From Actinomadura hibisca NBRC 15177 (GTDB taxonomy: Bacteria > Actinomycetota > Actinomycetes > Streptosporangiales > Streptosporangiaceae): a DNA stretch of 64,000 bases. The translations under genes and the position numbers were made by a program. The DNA lies in assembly GCF_001552635.1 (NCBI RefSeq), contig NZ_BCRO01000012.1:186001-250000 (forward strand), read 5' to 3'. Below, piece by piece: positions 32,025 through 40,724 of the stretch; positions within the stretch are counted from its first letter, which is position 1; every line of letters starts with the position of its first letter. Below the pieces are notes generated by a model. The model had not been told where the DNA came from, ran no database searches, and saw nothing but the letters and a program-made list of their open reading frames with translations.

Positions 32025-33827
32025 ATGAATCCCGAGCAGCCCAACGGCGACCGCCCGGCCAGACCGTTCTTCGCGCACGCCCGCGGTTTCACCGCCGCCG
32101 CCGGCCAGCCCCTCCAGCACGCCACCCGCTACCTGGCCGCAGGAACCTACATCCGGCGCGCCTTCGAGGACCTCGTCATCTCGGAGTTCCTGCACGACCG
32201 CCACCGGGCGATCGTGCCGTCCTACGGGTTCGATCTGGAGGTGGTGCTGCGGCACGCCCTGCGCGCCCGGCGGCTTCGGTTGTACCGCGACCTGATCCTG
32301 ATCGGCGTGTGGGTCGTCTGCTGGGTGTTGTCGCCGCTGGCGGCGATCCTGGTCGGCGCCACGCTGGCGACCGGCGTGGTCGCGGCGGTCCTGGGCAGCC
32401 GCATCGGCGGTGGAATGCTCCCGTCGATCATGGTGGTGGCCGCCGTCATCGTGGTGCCGCCGCTGGTCGGCGGCCTCGGCGTGGCCGTCACCATGCCCCT
32501 GGCGGAACTCGGCCTCATCGACGCCGGGGACGCCCTCAGCGGCGACATCGCCGGACCGGCCTTCGTGGTCTCGGCGCTGCTGCTGATCCTGAGCCTGGCC
32601 GGTGTCGTCTTCGGGCACCTGGCGCTGGTGCTGCGGGCGCTGTCGCACAGCCTGGCGCCGGGCGCCACCGGGCCGGGTCCGGCGGTGTCGGCGAGCGAGG
32701 CCCCGCGCTTGGCCCGGGTCGCGTCCGCGCAACGCGGCAACGTCACCCTCTATGCGGGCACCAACCCTTTCCTGGGCGGCGGCGGGGTCAGGTCGCGGGC
32801 CTGGTCGATCGTCCTGGAGCTGGACCGTCCCGCAGCCGAGCGGCTGACCGGTCCGCGCCCGTCCGCACCGGTCGACCCGGTGGTGATGCACCAGCGCGTC
32901 CGGGACGCCATGAGGGCGATGCGCGACGAGCTTCCACCGGCCGATCCCGGCGCCCGCCCGCTGCCGTTCCACGAACGCGTGGTCAGCCTGGTCATCGACG
33001 ACCACATCGTCGGCCGCGGTCTGTGCGATCACCGCGGCGCCGCCCCGGGCGGCGCCTGGGTCGCCCACCCCCTGCTCGATCCCGGCGGCCCGACGCCCTA
33101 CTCCCTGGCCACCGGCCCGACCATCGACGCGATCAAACGCCATCCGCAGGGCACCCTGCGCTACTACCAGCGCATCAGCATCGGCGCGCAGTCCCAGCCG
33201 GTGACCGCCTCCGACGGCCGGCTGGTGATGCCGGCCGAGGAGCAGGACTTCTCGGCCAACACCTTCGTGTACCTGGCCGTCGAAGGTCGCATGTTGTACG
33301 GCCAGTTCGTCACCCGGGCACTGCCCCCCATCCGCGCGGACTTCCGGATCGTGGACAACCTGCCTTCCTGGGGCACCACCGCCCTGGTCCGCGAAGCGGT
33401 CCGGGTCGGCTGGTCGGAGGCCGGTTCCGCAGCCCTGCTCGCCGTTCCGCGAGCCCTTCAGGCCGGCTGGGGATGGCTGGGCGAGCAGCTCGGCCTCGGC
33501 GCCCCGAACCCGGCCGCCCAACCCATGTACGACTACGGCGCGCGCATCAGCATCCGCGAGGTGGCGGCCGCCAAGGGGTTCGCCACCTACCTCCAGGAAC
33601 TGGACGTCACCAAGTACACCCGCATGGTCCAGCAGCGCGTCAACGACGCCCTGCTCGACTACCTCGACCGCGAGTGCGGCATCGACGTCTCGGCCTACCG
33701 CGCCCAGGCCGAGCAGATCATGAACCAGGGCGTCATCATCACCGGCGGGAACGTCAGCGGGCAGGTCGCGGCCGGCGGCCGCATACGGCAACAGCAGACC
33801 GGCCGTCCGGCCGGCGGAACGAGCTAG
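32025..33827 (+). CDS. Polytopic membrane protein with C-terminal Gly/Asn/Gln signalling-type tail
   Basis: This protein has 600 residues. A soluble N-terminus (1-85) is followed by a block of four hydrophobic helices (about 88-205) and then a cytosolic region of about 350 residues with no enzyme motif that I recognise. The last 34 residues contain IITGGNVSGQVAAGGRIRQQ (about 571-590). Nearly the same motif starts the next protein. A short motif shared between the end of one protein and the start of its neighbour's product is the pattern of amyloid-type signalling pairs in bacteria and fungi. CTGGAGGCGCGTCG before the ATG is a good ribosome site. The 143-bp gap after the HerA gene has no visible terminator, so the four genes may be one unit. 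Confidence 0.75.
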   Translation: MNPEQPNGDRPARPFFAHARGFTAAAGQPLQHATRYLAAGTYIRRAFEDLVISEFLHDRHRAIVPSYGFDLEVVLRHALRARRLRLYRDLILIGVWVVCWVLSPLAAILVGATLATGVVAAVLGSRIGGGMLPSIMVVAAVIVVPPLVGGLGVAVTMPLAELGLIDAGDALSGDIAGPAFVVSALLLILSLAGVVFGHLALVLRALSHSLAPGATGPGPAVSASEAPRLARVASAQRGNVTLYAGTNPFLGGGGVRSRAWSIVLELDRPAAERLTGPRPSAPVDPVVMHQRVRDAMRAMRDELPPADPGARPLPFHERVVSLVIDDHIVGRGLCDHRGAAPGGAWVAHPLLDPGGPTPYSLATGPTIDAIKRHPQGTLRYYQRISIGAQSQPVTASDGRLVMPAEEQDFSANTFVYLAVEGRMLYGQFVTRALPPIRADFRIVDNLPSWGTTALVREAVRVGWSEAGSAALLAVPRALQAGWGWLGEQLGLGAPNPAAQPMYDYGARISIREVAAAKGFATYLQELDVTKYTRMVQQRVNDALLDYLDRECGIDVSAYRAQAEQIMNQGVIITGGNVSGQVAAGGRIRQQQTGRPAGGTS

Positions 33828-33838
33828 CGGAGGACACC

Positions 33839-34195
33839 ATGACCCAGCACGGCGGCGAGCGCGGCATCACCATCGGCGGCAACGCCAACGTCTCCGGGCA
33901 GGTCGCCAGCGGCGACAACGTCACCCAGACCCAGCACCAGGGCGGCGCGGCCGGGTCCGCCGCGCTCGCCGAGCTGACCCGCGTGGAACGGCTGCTGGAC
34001 GAGCACGCCGACCAGATCCCCGAGGTGGGCCGGGCCCGCCGCGACCTGGCCGACGTCCGGGAGGAGCTGGAGGGCGACGACGCCGACACCGAGCGCGTGG
34101 AAGGCGCGCTGGGACGGCTCGGCCGCCGCGTCGCGGGCGTGACGGTGCTCGTCGAGGCCGTCAAGAACCTGGCCGGGCAGCTCGGCCTGAACTAG
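33839..34195 (+). CDS. Small soluble protein: N-terminal GGN-VSGQVA motif plus helical bundle
   Basis: This protein has 118 residues. Residues 9-30 read GITIGGNANVSGQVASGDNV then TQ, alternating small, Asn and hydrophobic residues as in beta-arcade amyloid motifs. Residues 40-118 are predicted helical with heptads of Leu and many charged residues (ELTRVERLLDEHADQIPEV, then LADVREELEGDDADTERVEG) and end in a hydrophobic helix. There is no membrane segment or enzyme motif. The preceding stop is only 11 bp away and GCGGAGGA provides the ribosome site, so it is surely co-translated with the membrane protein. I propose that both proteins contact each other through the shared motif; this is inference from sequence alone. 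Confidence 0.75.
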   Translation: MTQHGGERGITIGGNANVSGQVASGDNVTQTQHQGGAAGSAALAELTRVERLLDEHADQIPEVGRARRDLADVREELEGDDADTERVEGALGRLGRRVAGVTVLVEAVKNLAGQLGLN

Positions 34196-34220
34196 CCGGA
34201 CTGAACTAGCTGGTCAACGA

Positions 34221-35261
34221 CTAGATGCCGCCCTGGTCGCGGGTGCTCATCCCCGTGTCGCGGGCGACCGGGTTCCAGTACTCCAGGAACTCGCTCTTGG
34301 CGCTGGTCGCCCGCTGGTCGGCCGAGCGCGGCTCGGTCGGGCAGCCGTCGGTCTGGTAGAGCCGGTTGGACTCCACCGACGCCTCCAGCGCCCGGACCAG
34401 CGCGGACTTCATCTCCGTGCCGTTCTCCAGCGCGCCGGTCTCCAGCCCGCGCGCCTGCGCGAGCTGGTCGGCGCGTTGCGTCCCGACGCGGCGCAGGATC
34501 GTCTGGTCGCAGCCGCCCTCGGTCGCGGTGGCGAGTTCGGAGCGGGTGGCGGCCATCTCGCCCAGCAGCGCGTCCACCGAGCGGGCCTGCTGCGTCTGGT
34601 CGCCGGACGCGGTGGGCTCGGCCGACTCGCTGGGATCGTCGGACGGCGTCTCCGAGGTCTCCTCGCTGGTCTCGGGGGCGGCCTGGGTGGTCTGCCGCCC
34701 GGTGTCCCCGGCCTGGTTCGCGCCCTTGTCGTCGCCGGACGGCCACAACACGATCGCCGCCGCGACGGCGGCGAGCAGCACCGCCCCGGCCGCGATCAGC
34801 AGGTAGGGCTTGCGGCTGCGGCGCGCGGGCTCGGGCGGCTGCCAGATGACCGGCTCGTCCCACGGCTCGGGGGACAGCGCGATCGACGTCTCGCCCGGCC
34901 CGGCGGGCGGCGGGGGCGGCGGATACGGCGGGGGCTGCTCGGAACGCGGCGCCCAGTCCGCCGGATCGGCGGGTGACGGCGACCAGTCCGCAGGGGCGGC
35001 GGGTGGCGGCGGCGAAGGCGTCCAGCCCGGCGGGTCGGAACGCCGGTCGGAGCGCGTCTCGGCGTGCGGATCGGGCGGCTCGGAGCGCGGCGACCAGTCC
35101 GCCGGGTCGGCCGGGGGGTTCGACCACGGCGGCGGCAGCGGGCGGCCCTGGCCCGGGTCCGGCGTGGTCGCCTCCTCCGAGACGCCGCTCAGCGGTGTGT
35201 TGCACCGGGTGCACCGGGGCAACGCAGGGGTCGTGTCGCTACCGCATCCCGGGCACCGCAT
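34221..35261 (-). CDS. Zinc-ribbon single-pass membrane protein, paralogue A
   Basis: This protein has 346 residues. The N-terminus MRCPGCGSD has Cys at 3, 6, 17 and 20, forming a zinc ribbon. A long Pro/Trp/Ser-rich cytosolic linker follows (about 30-155), then a transmembrane helix (about 157-178) and an outer domain with Thr/Ser/Glu linker and an alpha-helical C-terminal part containing two Cys. The end, SEFLEYWNPVARDTG, matches the end of the next protein upstream, showing a tandem duplication. No enzyme motif is visible. The preferred ATG lines up exactly with its paralogue; the frame is open to 35297. Confidence 0.75.
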   Translation of the reverse strand: MRCPGCGSDTTPALPRCTRCNTPLSGVSEEATTPDPGQGRPLPPPWSNPPADPADWSPRSEPPDPHAETRSDRRSDPPGWTPSPPPPAAPADWSPSPADPADWAPRSEQPPPYPPPPPPAGPGETSIALSPEPWDEPVIWQPPEPARRSRKPYLLIAAGAVLLAAVAAAIVLWPSGDDKGANQAGDTGRQTTQAAPETSEETSETPSDDPSESAEPTASGDQTQQARSVDALLGEMAATRSELATATEGGCDQTILRRVGTQRADQLAQARGLETGALENGTEMKSALVRALEASVESNRLYQTDGCPTEPRSADQRATSAKSEFLEYWNPVARDTGMSTRDQGGI

Positions 35262-35363
35262 CGCGTAACCCCCCATGTCAGGTTCCAACGCAGACAAGAT
35301 ACTGCGCGGTGCCCTGTCACCGGCGGTTCCGGACCAGGTCGCAATCCGGTTGTGATCGGACGC

Positions 35364-36854
35364 CTACCAACCGTTCCACTGGCGGGTCGGCTGCCCGGTC
35401 TTCTTCGCGACGCGGTTCCAGAGCACCACGAACCGCTTCTTGCTCAGCGTCGCGCGCTGCTCGGCGGGCGCGCGGCCCGGCGCCTTGGCGGCGTCCGGGC
35501 GCGGCTTGCCCTTGCAGTGCCGCTGGTTGCGCTGCGCCCAGGTCAGCAGCGACTGGTCCACCTGGAGCGACGCCTGGAACGACTGCCGCAGGTGGGCGCG
35601 CATCCGCTCGCCCTGCTGGAGCTTGTCGAGCTTGAGCCCGGCGGTGCGGCGCAGCTGGTTCTGCCGCCGCGTCGCGACCTCCTGGAACCCGCTGATCGCC
35701 TGGGGCAGGTCCTGGCACTTGCCGGTGAGCGTCAGTGACCGGGCCAGCGTGCGGCGGGTGTCGGAGCTGGCGTTCAGCAGCAGGTTGACCTGGACGGCCT
35801 GCGCGACGGCCGGGTCCTGCTTCTTGTTCTGGGTCTCCTTGGCCGCCGCCGGGTCGGTGGCCGACGCCGTCGGAGCCTTCTTCTCCTCACCCTCGGGCCA
35901 CATCACCATCCCCACGGTGGCGACCGCGACCAGCACCAGCGCGCACACGCCGATGACCAGCGGCTTGCCCGCCTTGCTGCCCGACGGGGACGGCGCGGCG
36001 GGCGCCGGGTAGCCGCCCTGCTCGCCGAACTGGCCCCCGAAGGGGCCCTGCCCGCCCGGCGGCGGCTGCTGCGGCGGACCGAAACCTTGCGGCCCCTGGT
36101 CCATGGCCTGCGTGGCCGGGCCGTTCGCGCCCAGCACGGCGGTCGCGCCCCACTGCGGCGCGGCGGGCTGGGCGTTCCAGTCCATCTGGGTGGGGGCGGG
36201 CGTGTTGGGCTGCGGCTGCGCGGCGGGCGGCTCGTTCCAGTTGGACGGAGCGGCCGGGGCCTCGTTCCAGCTGGGAGGCGCGGCCGGAGCTTCGTTCCAA
36301 CCGGCGGGCGCGGCCGGGGCCTCGTTCCAGGTGGGAGGCGCGGCGGCCTCAGGCTCCGGCTTGCGTGGCTTGGCGTACCAGGAGTCCGGGACGATCGACT
36401 CCGACCCCGGCGTTCCCGCGTGCGGCTGCTCCGCCCACGCGGGCGGCGGCGCGATCTGCGTCGCGTCGGCCGCGCCCGGCGTCGCGGACGCGGTGGGCGG
36501 GGCGGGCTCGTCGTCGGCGTCCGGCTCGAACACCCACGCGGCGGTCGACTCGGGATCGGCGGGCGCGCCGTTCAGCTGCGCGGGCGGGGGCGTGCCCATC
36601 GGCCCGGTGCCTTGCGGCGCCGGGCTCAGCGGCCCCGAACCCTGCTGTCCCGAGCCCTGCGGCTCCGCGCCCTGCGGCTCGGCGGGCGCCCACGACGGCG
36701 TCGGCGGCGGCACCATCATCGTCTTGTCGCCCAGCCCCTGCGCGGCGCTGGGGGCCGCCACCGGCGCGCCCAGCGGCTCGTTCAGCGGAGCGCCGCAGTT
36801 CGAACACCCGCCGAGCGTCCCGGGTGTGTCGCCACCGCACGTCGGACACCGCAT
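35364..36854 (-). CDS. Zinc-ribbon single-pass membrane protein, paralogue B
   Basis: This protein has 496 residues. MRCPTCGGD carries Cys at 3, 6, 17 and 20, identical in spacing to paralogue A. The cytosolic linker (about 25-325) is Pro/Ala/Gln-rich and includes four WNE[AP]PAA units in a row. One transmembrane helix (about 328-350) precedes a Lys/Gln-rich outer helical domain ending KKRFVVLWNRVAKKTGQPTR. The outer parts of A and B share Leu/Arg helix patterns and conserved Cys-x(n)-Cys. A role in sensing or structuring the envelope is a guess from the neighbouring murT-gatD genes. ATG follows GGCGAGG; the frame is open upstream to 37034 but the ribbon defines the start. Confidence 0.75.
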   Translation of the reverse strand: MRCPTCGGDTPGTLGGCSNCGAPLNEPLGAPVAAPSAAQGLGDKTMMVPPPTPSWAPAEPQGAEPQGSGQQGSGPLSPAPQGTGPMGTPPPAQLNGAPADPESTAAWVFEPDADDEPAPPTASATPGAADATQIAPPPAWAEQPHAGTPGSESIVPDSWYAKPRKPEPEAAAPPTWNEAPAAPAGWNEAPAAPPSWNEAPAAPSNWNEPPAAQPQPNTPAPTQMDWNAQPAAPQWGATAVLGANGPATQAMDQGPQGFGPPQQPPPGGQGPFGGQFGEQGGYPAPAAPSPSGSKAGKPLVIGVCALVLVAVATVGMVMWPEGEEKKAPTASATDPAAAKETQNKKQDPAVAQAVQVNLLLNASSDTRRTLARSLTLTGKCQDLPQAISGFQEVATRRQNQLRRTAGLKLDKLQQGERMRAHLRQSFQASLQVDQSLLTWAQRNQRHCKGKPRPDAAKAPGRAPAEQRATLSKKRFVVLWNRVAKKTGQPTRQWNGW

Positions 36855-37258
36855 AGTCCAGAACCTCGCCTCGTCGCCTGAATCGCCCTCGTCCCCCGGG
36901 CCCGCCCGCCTGGTCGCGGGCGTCGCTTCCCCGCGTACCGGCAGGGACCCCGACAAAAGTACTGTGTACCGCCGTTCCGTGACGCCGTGATGGAGACTTC
37001 GCGGCCGTCCGGCGGCGTCCGCCGGGTCTGGCACCGAACCACGGACGATCTGTCAAGGTCAAGAGCGGCGGTCCGGGTTTACCGGGTCCGGTGTGATCCT
37101 CGTCGCATTGAGAGCACTCCGGGGAGGCGAGGTGACGTCCTTCGCCCGTCGCGGGCCCGGTGATCCGGCGGCCGACGCCAACCAGCGGGATGAAGCGGTT
37201 AGGCTCGGGCAAGGTTTCGAGGCGCTTCAGATGCTCAACCGGAAGAAGACGAACGTTT
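36855..37258. promoter_or_regulatory. 404-bp divergent intergenic region before murT
   Basis: No gene could be supported here. It lies between the leftward zinc-ribbon gene and rightward murT and must contain both promoters. The part from about 37040 to 37258 has lower GC and includes GGAAGAAG as the murT ribosome site. No operator palindrome was identified. Confidence 0.4.
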
Positions 37259-38509
37259 ATGAGCAAGCTTCCGCTGCGTTCGCAGCTCGCGGTCGCGCTC
37301 GGTCGCACGGCCGCCTCCATGTCCCGGCTGGCCGGCAAGGGCGACGGCTCGGTGATCGGCGGCCGGATCGGGCTCCGCCTCGATCCGGAACTGCTGACCC
37401 GGCTGGCCGCCGACCGCAAGCTCGTCCTGGTCAGCGCCACCAACGGCAAGACCACCACCACCCGGCTGATCACCTCGGCGATGACGCCGCTCGGCGAGGT
37501 CGCCACCAACGCCTTCGGCGCCAACATGCCCACCGGGCACGTGTCGGCGCTGGCCTCGGCGCCCGGCGCGCGCTACGGCGTGCTGGAGTGCGACGAGAAG
37601 TACGTGCCGATGGTGCTGAAGGAGACCGGCGCCAACCTCGTCGCGCTGATGAACCTCAGCCGCGACCAGATGGACCGGGCCGCCGAGATCTGGCTGCTGG
37701 CGGGCAAGTGGCGCAAGGCGCTGGAGTTGTCGCCGCAGAGCCACGTCATCGCCAACTGCGACGACCCGCTGGTCACCTGGGGCGCGGCCACCGCCAAGAG
37801 CGTCACCTGGGTCGCGGCGGGCCAGCACTGGCGCGAGGACTCCTGGTGCTGCCCCGAGTGCGGCGGCCCGCTGGACCGCCAGGACGGCGAGGAGAACAGC
37901 GACTGGCGCTGCCGCCAGTGCCACTTCGCCCGGCCCCGCCCCGACTGGGTGCTGCGCGGCGACCACGTCGTCGACCCGCACGGCCGCGCGATCCCGCTGT
38001 CGGGCCTCAACCTGCCCGGCCGCGCCAACCGCTCCAACGCCGCGATCGCGCTGGCGGTCGTCGCGCAGTTCGGCGTGCCGCCCGAGCAGGCGCTGCCGCT
38101 GATGGCCGAGGTCAAGTCGGTCGCCGGGCGCTACACCACCGTCGAGCACCAGGGCCGCACCATGCGGCTGCTGCTGTCGAAGAACCCGGCGGGCTGGCTG
38201 GAGGCGTTCGACGTGCTGCAGCCCGCGCCCGGCCCCGTCGCGCTGTCGGTCAACGCGCAGGGCCCCGACGGCCGCGACACCTCCTGGCTGTGGGACGTGG
38301 ACTACCGCATCCTGCGCGGCCGCCCGGTGTGGGTGACCGGCGAGCGGCGCATCGACCTGGCCGCCCGGCTGGAGGCCGCCGAGGTGTCGTTCACCGTGGT
38401 GGACGACTTCGAGCAGGCGGTGCAGGCGGTCCCGCCGGGCCACCTGGACGTGATCGCCAACTACACCGCCTTCCAGAACATCCGAACGAGGTACGGCCGT
38501 GTCGTCTGA
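37259..38509 (+). CDS. murT: Lipid II isoglutaminyl synthase, Mur ligase subunit MurT
   Basis: This protein has 416 residues. The ATP loop is LVSATNGKTTTTRLI (residues 57-71), followed by GANMPTGHVSAL and ECDEKYVPM, the Mur ligase central-domain motifs. Between about 197 and 221, CCPECGG and CRQCHF give the Cys4 zinc ribbon that distinguishes MurT from other Mur ligases. The C-terminal DUF1727 domain includes NPAGWLEAF and VIANYTAFQNIR. With GatD it amidates the D-glutamate of lipid II using glutamine-derived ammonia and ATP. It overlaps gatD by 11 bp. Confidence 0.95.
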   Translation: MSKLPLRSQLAVALGRTAASMSRLAGKGDGSVIGGRIGLRLDPELLTRLAADRKLVLVSATNGKTTTTRLITSAMTPLGEVATNAFGANMPTGHVSALASAPGARYGVLECDEKYVPMVLKETGANLVALMNLSRDQMDRAAEIWLLAGKWRKALELSPQSHVIANCDDPLVTWGAATAKSVTWVAAGQHWREDSWCCPECGGPLDRQDGEENSDWRCRQCHFARPRPDWVLRGDHVVDPHGRAIPLSGLNLPGRANRSNAAIALAVVAQFGVPPEQALPLMAEVKSVAGRYTTVEHQGRTMRLLLSKNPAGWLEAFDVLQPAPGPVALSVNAQGPDGRDTSWLWDVDYRILRGRPVWVTGERRIDLAARLEAAEVSFTVVDDFEQAVQAVPPGHLDVIANYTAFQNIRTRYGRVV

Positions 38510-39218
38510 CCACATCAAGATCGTCTGGATCTATCCCGACCTGCTCAGCACCTACGGCGACCAGGGCAACACCCTGGTGCTGGAGCGCCGGGCCGCGCTG
38601 CGCGGCATCCCGACCGAGACCGTGCACCTGCGCTCGGACGAGCCGGTGCCCCAGGACGGCGACATCTACCTGCTGGGCGGCGGCGAGGACCGGCCGCAGA
38701 TCCTGGCCGCCCAGCGATTGCGCAACGACGGCGGCCTGCACGCCGCCGCGCGCCGCAACGCGGTGATCTTCGCGGTGTGCGCGGGCTACCAGATCATGGG
38801 GCACGAGTTCGGCGGCGACGAGGGCCAGCCGCTGCCGGGCCTCGGCCTGCTGGACATCCGCAGCTACCGGGGCCAGCAGCGCGCGGTCGGCGAGGTCGTG
38901 TCCGACGTGGCGGCCGAGTTGCAGGTGCCGCGCGTCACCGGGTTCGAGAACCACATGGGCGCGACGACGATCGGGCCGAACGCGCGCCCGTTCTCCAAGG
39001 TCGTCTCCGGCGTCGGCAACGGCGACGGGCAGGGCTTCGAGGGCGCCTACCAGGGCCACATCCTCGGCACCTACATGCACGGCCCGGCGCTGGTCCGCAA
39101 CCCCGCGCTGGCCGACCTGCTGCTGACCTGGGCGCTGGGCCGCCAGTTGCAGCCGCTGGAGCCGTCGTGGTCGGAGCGGCTGCGCGACGAGCGCCTGAAC
39201 GCCGTCGTCCCCTCCTGA
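38499..39218 (+). CDS. gatD: Lipid II isoglutaminyl synthase, glutaminase subunit GatD
   Basis: This 239-residue class I glutamine amidotransferase of the CobB/CobQ type has its nucleophile Cys near residue 94 in IFAVCAGYQIMG and the catalytic His near 193 in GTYMHGPALVRNP. IVWIYPDLLSTYGDQGNTL is the typical GatD N-terminus. It releases ammonia from glutamine and channels it to MurT. The GTG start lies within the last codons of murT, so the two chains are translated in fixed proportion. A perfect 12-bp inverted repeat follows the stop. Confidence 0.95.
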   Translation: MSSDHIKIVWIYPDLLSTYGDQGNTLVLERRAALRGIPTETVHLRSDEPVPQDGDIYLLGGGEDRPQILAAQRLRNDGGLHAAARRNAVIFAVCAGYQIMGHEFGGDEGQPLPGLGLLDIRSYRGQQRAVGEVVSDVAAELQVPRVTGFENHMGATTIGPNARPFSKVVSGVGNGDGQGFEGAYQGHILGTYMHGPALVRNPALADLLLTWALGRQLQPLEPSWSERLRDERLNAVVPS

Positions 39219-39225
39219 CACGAAC

Positions 39226-39263
39226 CGACGCCGCGTGCGCCCTCCCGGGGCCACGCGGCGTCG
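39226..39263. terminator. Bidirectional terminator between gatD and terC
   Basis: CGACGCCGCGTG (39226-39237) and CACGCGGCGTCG (39252-39263) form a perfect 12-bp stem with a 14-nt loop. It lies in the 51-bp gap between converging genes and can serve both directions. Confidence 0.8.
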
Positions 39264-39269
39264 CCGTTC

Positions 39270-40277
39270 CTACGAGGCGCTGGCCTCGGCCTCTTCCTTG
39301 CGCTTGCTCTTGCAACGGCCGTGCGCCTTCTCCTCCGGATGCGACCGCACCCGCAGCAGGCTCGCCACCGCCGTGATCGCCAGCACGCCGAGGATGACCG
39401 CCAGCGACACCGGCGTGGGGATGTGCGGCACGGCCTCGGTGACGTCCTCGTGCAGGAACGCCAGGATCAGCTTGACGCCGATGAACGCCAGGACCACCGA
39501 CAACCCGATCGACAGGTAGACCAGCTTGGTCAGCAGACCCTCGATCAGGAAGAACAACGAGCGCAGCCCCAGCAGCGCGAACGCGTTGGCCGCGAACACG
39601 ATGAACGCCGACTGCGTCACCCCGAACACCGCCGGGATCGAGTCGAGCGCGAACAGCAGGTCGGTGCTGCCGATCGTCAGGAACACCAGCAGCAGCGGCG
39701 TCATGACGCGCTTGCCGTCCTCGTGCGCCAGCAGCCGCCCGCCGTGGAAGTCGGTGCTCACCGGCATGATCTTGCGGGCCCGCCGCACCAGCCAGTTCTC
39801 GCCGACCTCGGGCTCGTCGCCGCGGTGCCGCACCAGCTGCACCGCCGTCCACAACAACACCAGCCCGAAGATCAGGAAGGTGAACGAGAACAGGCTGATC
39901 GCCGCCGCGCCCACCGCGATGAAGATCGCCCGCAGCACCAGCGCCGCCGCGATCCCGAACAGCAGCACCCGCTCCTGGTACTCGGCCGGCACCTGGAACC
40001 GCGACATGATGATCAGGAACACGAACAGGTTGTCGACCGACAGGCTCTTCTCGACCACCCACCCGGCCAGGTACTCGGTGCCCGCGTCCCCACCGATCAG
40101 CAACCACACCGCCGCGCCGAACAGCAGCGCGAGCCCGACGTAGAAGGCCGACCAGAAGGACGCCTCCTTGATCCCGACCGCGTGCGGCCGCCCGACGGCC
40201 ACCACCAGGTCGAAGACGAACAGGGCGAGGATCAGCCCGATCGTCGCCCACCAGGCCCACATCGGTATCTCGACCAC
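39270..40277 (-). CDS. TerC family integral membrane protein (Alx/MeeF type, likely metal transporter)
   Basis: This protein of 335 residues has about nine hydrophobic helices. Both hallmark motifs are present: EKSLSVDNLFVF (about residue 79) and FALDSIPAVFGVT (about 200). Their acidic residues lie in the membrane and are thought to bind metal. Members export manganese or supply it to secreted enzymes; the tellurite-resistance name is historical. The tail is Lys/Glu/Cys rich. The GTG start follows GAGGAGCGCC. No yybP-ykoY riboswitch could be recognised in the 63 bp upstream. Confidence 0.9.
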   Translation of the reverse strand: MVEIPMWAWWATIGLILALFVFDLVVAVGRPHAVGIKEASFWSAFYVGLALLFGAAVWLLIGGDAGTEYLAGWVVEKSLSVDNLFVFLIIMSRFQVPAEYQERVLLFGIAAALVLRAIFIAVGAAAISLFSFTFLIFGLVLLWTAVQLVRHRGDEPEVGENWLVRRARKIMPVSTDFHGGRLLAHEDGKRVMTPLLLVFLTIGSTDLLFALDSIPAVFGVTQSAFIVFAANAFALLGLRSLFFLIEGLLTKLVYLSIGLSVVLAFIGVKLILAFLHEDVTEAVPHIPTPVSLAVILGVLAITAVASLLRVRSHPEEKAHGRCKSKRKEEAEASAS

Positions 40278-40340
40278 GCGGCGCTCCTCGGACAGGGGGT
40301 CTGTCGCCCTGTTATCTCCGCTCCGCGCCGGTCAAACCGG

Positions 40341-40703
40341 TCAGTACACCAGCGCCTGCGCGCCCTCGGCCGTGATCTCCTCCACGAACGTGGGCGCCCC
40401 GGCGATCCGGATCCCCGGCACCACGTCGTCGGGCCCGATGCCCCGCCGCGCCGCGCACTGCGTGCACAACGTCACCTGCCCGCCGTCCAGCACCACCGCG
40501 AGCAGATCCTCCAGCGGCGTGGCGTGCGCGAGCTTGAACTGCTCGGCCCGCCCCGGCAGCGCGAACCAGGCCGACTCGCCGGTCAGCCACAACGACACCG
40601 GCACCCCGCTGGCGACCCCGGCCGCCGCGACCGTGAACGCCTGGTTGCACCGCTCCGCGCCGTCCGCGCCCGCCGTCGCCTTGATCACCAGAGATCTCGC
40701 CAT
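40341..40703 (-). CDS. DsrE/DsrF-like family protein
   Basis: This 120-residue protein starts MARSLVIKATAGADGAERCNQAF and has the alternating beta/alpha pattern of the DsrE fold. VTLCTQCAARRGIGPDDVV carries a CxxC-like Cys pair in the position where DsrE-type sulfur carriers hold their Cys, so thiol or persulfide chemistry is possible. No dsr genes are nearby. A TAGAGT box 7 nt before the ATG suggests leaderless transcription. It is divergent from a tiny membrane-protein gene. Confidence 0.8.
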   Translation of the reverse strand: MARSLVIKATAGADGAERCNQAFTVAAAGVASGVPVSLWLTGESAWFALPGRAEQFKLAHATPLEDLLAVVLDGGQVTLCTQCAARRGIGPDDVVPGIRIAGAPTFVEEITAEGAQALVY

Positions 40704-40710
40704 ACCGCGC

Positions 40711-40716
40711 ACTCTA
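40711..40716 (-). promoter_or_regulatory. -10 box for the DsrE-like gene (leaderless)
   Basis: On the minus strand TAGAGT is followed by 7 nt and then the ATG. Transcription would begin at the start codon, and no ribosome site is present. Confidence 0.55.
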
Positions 40717-40724
40717 ATCTCTCG

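Noticed and set aside
40278..40340. yybP-ykoY manganese riboswitch before the TerC gene
   Set aside because: The 63-bp gap is too short and lacks the conserved loops.
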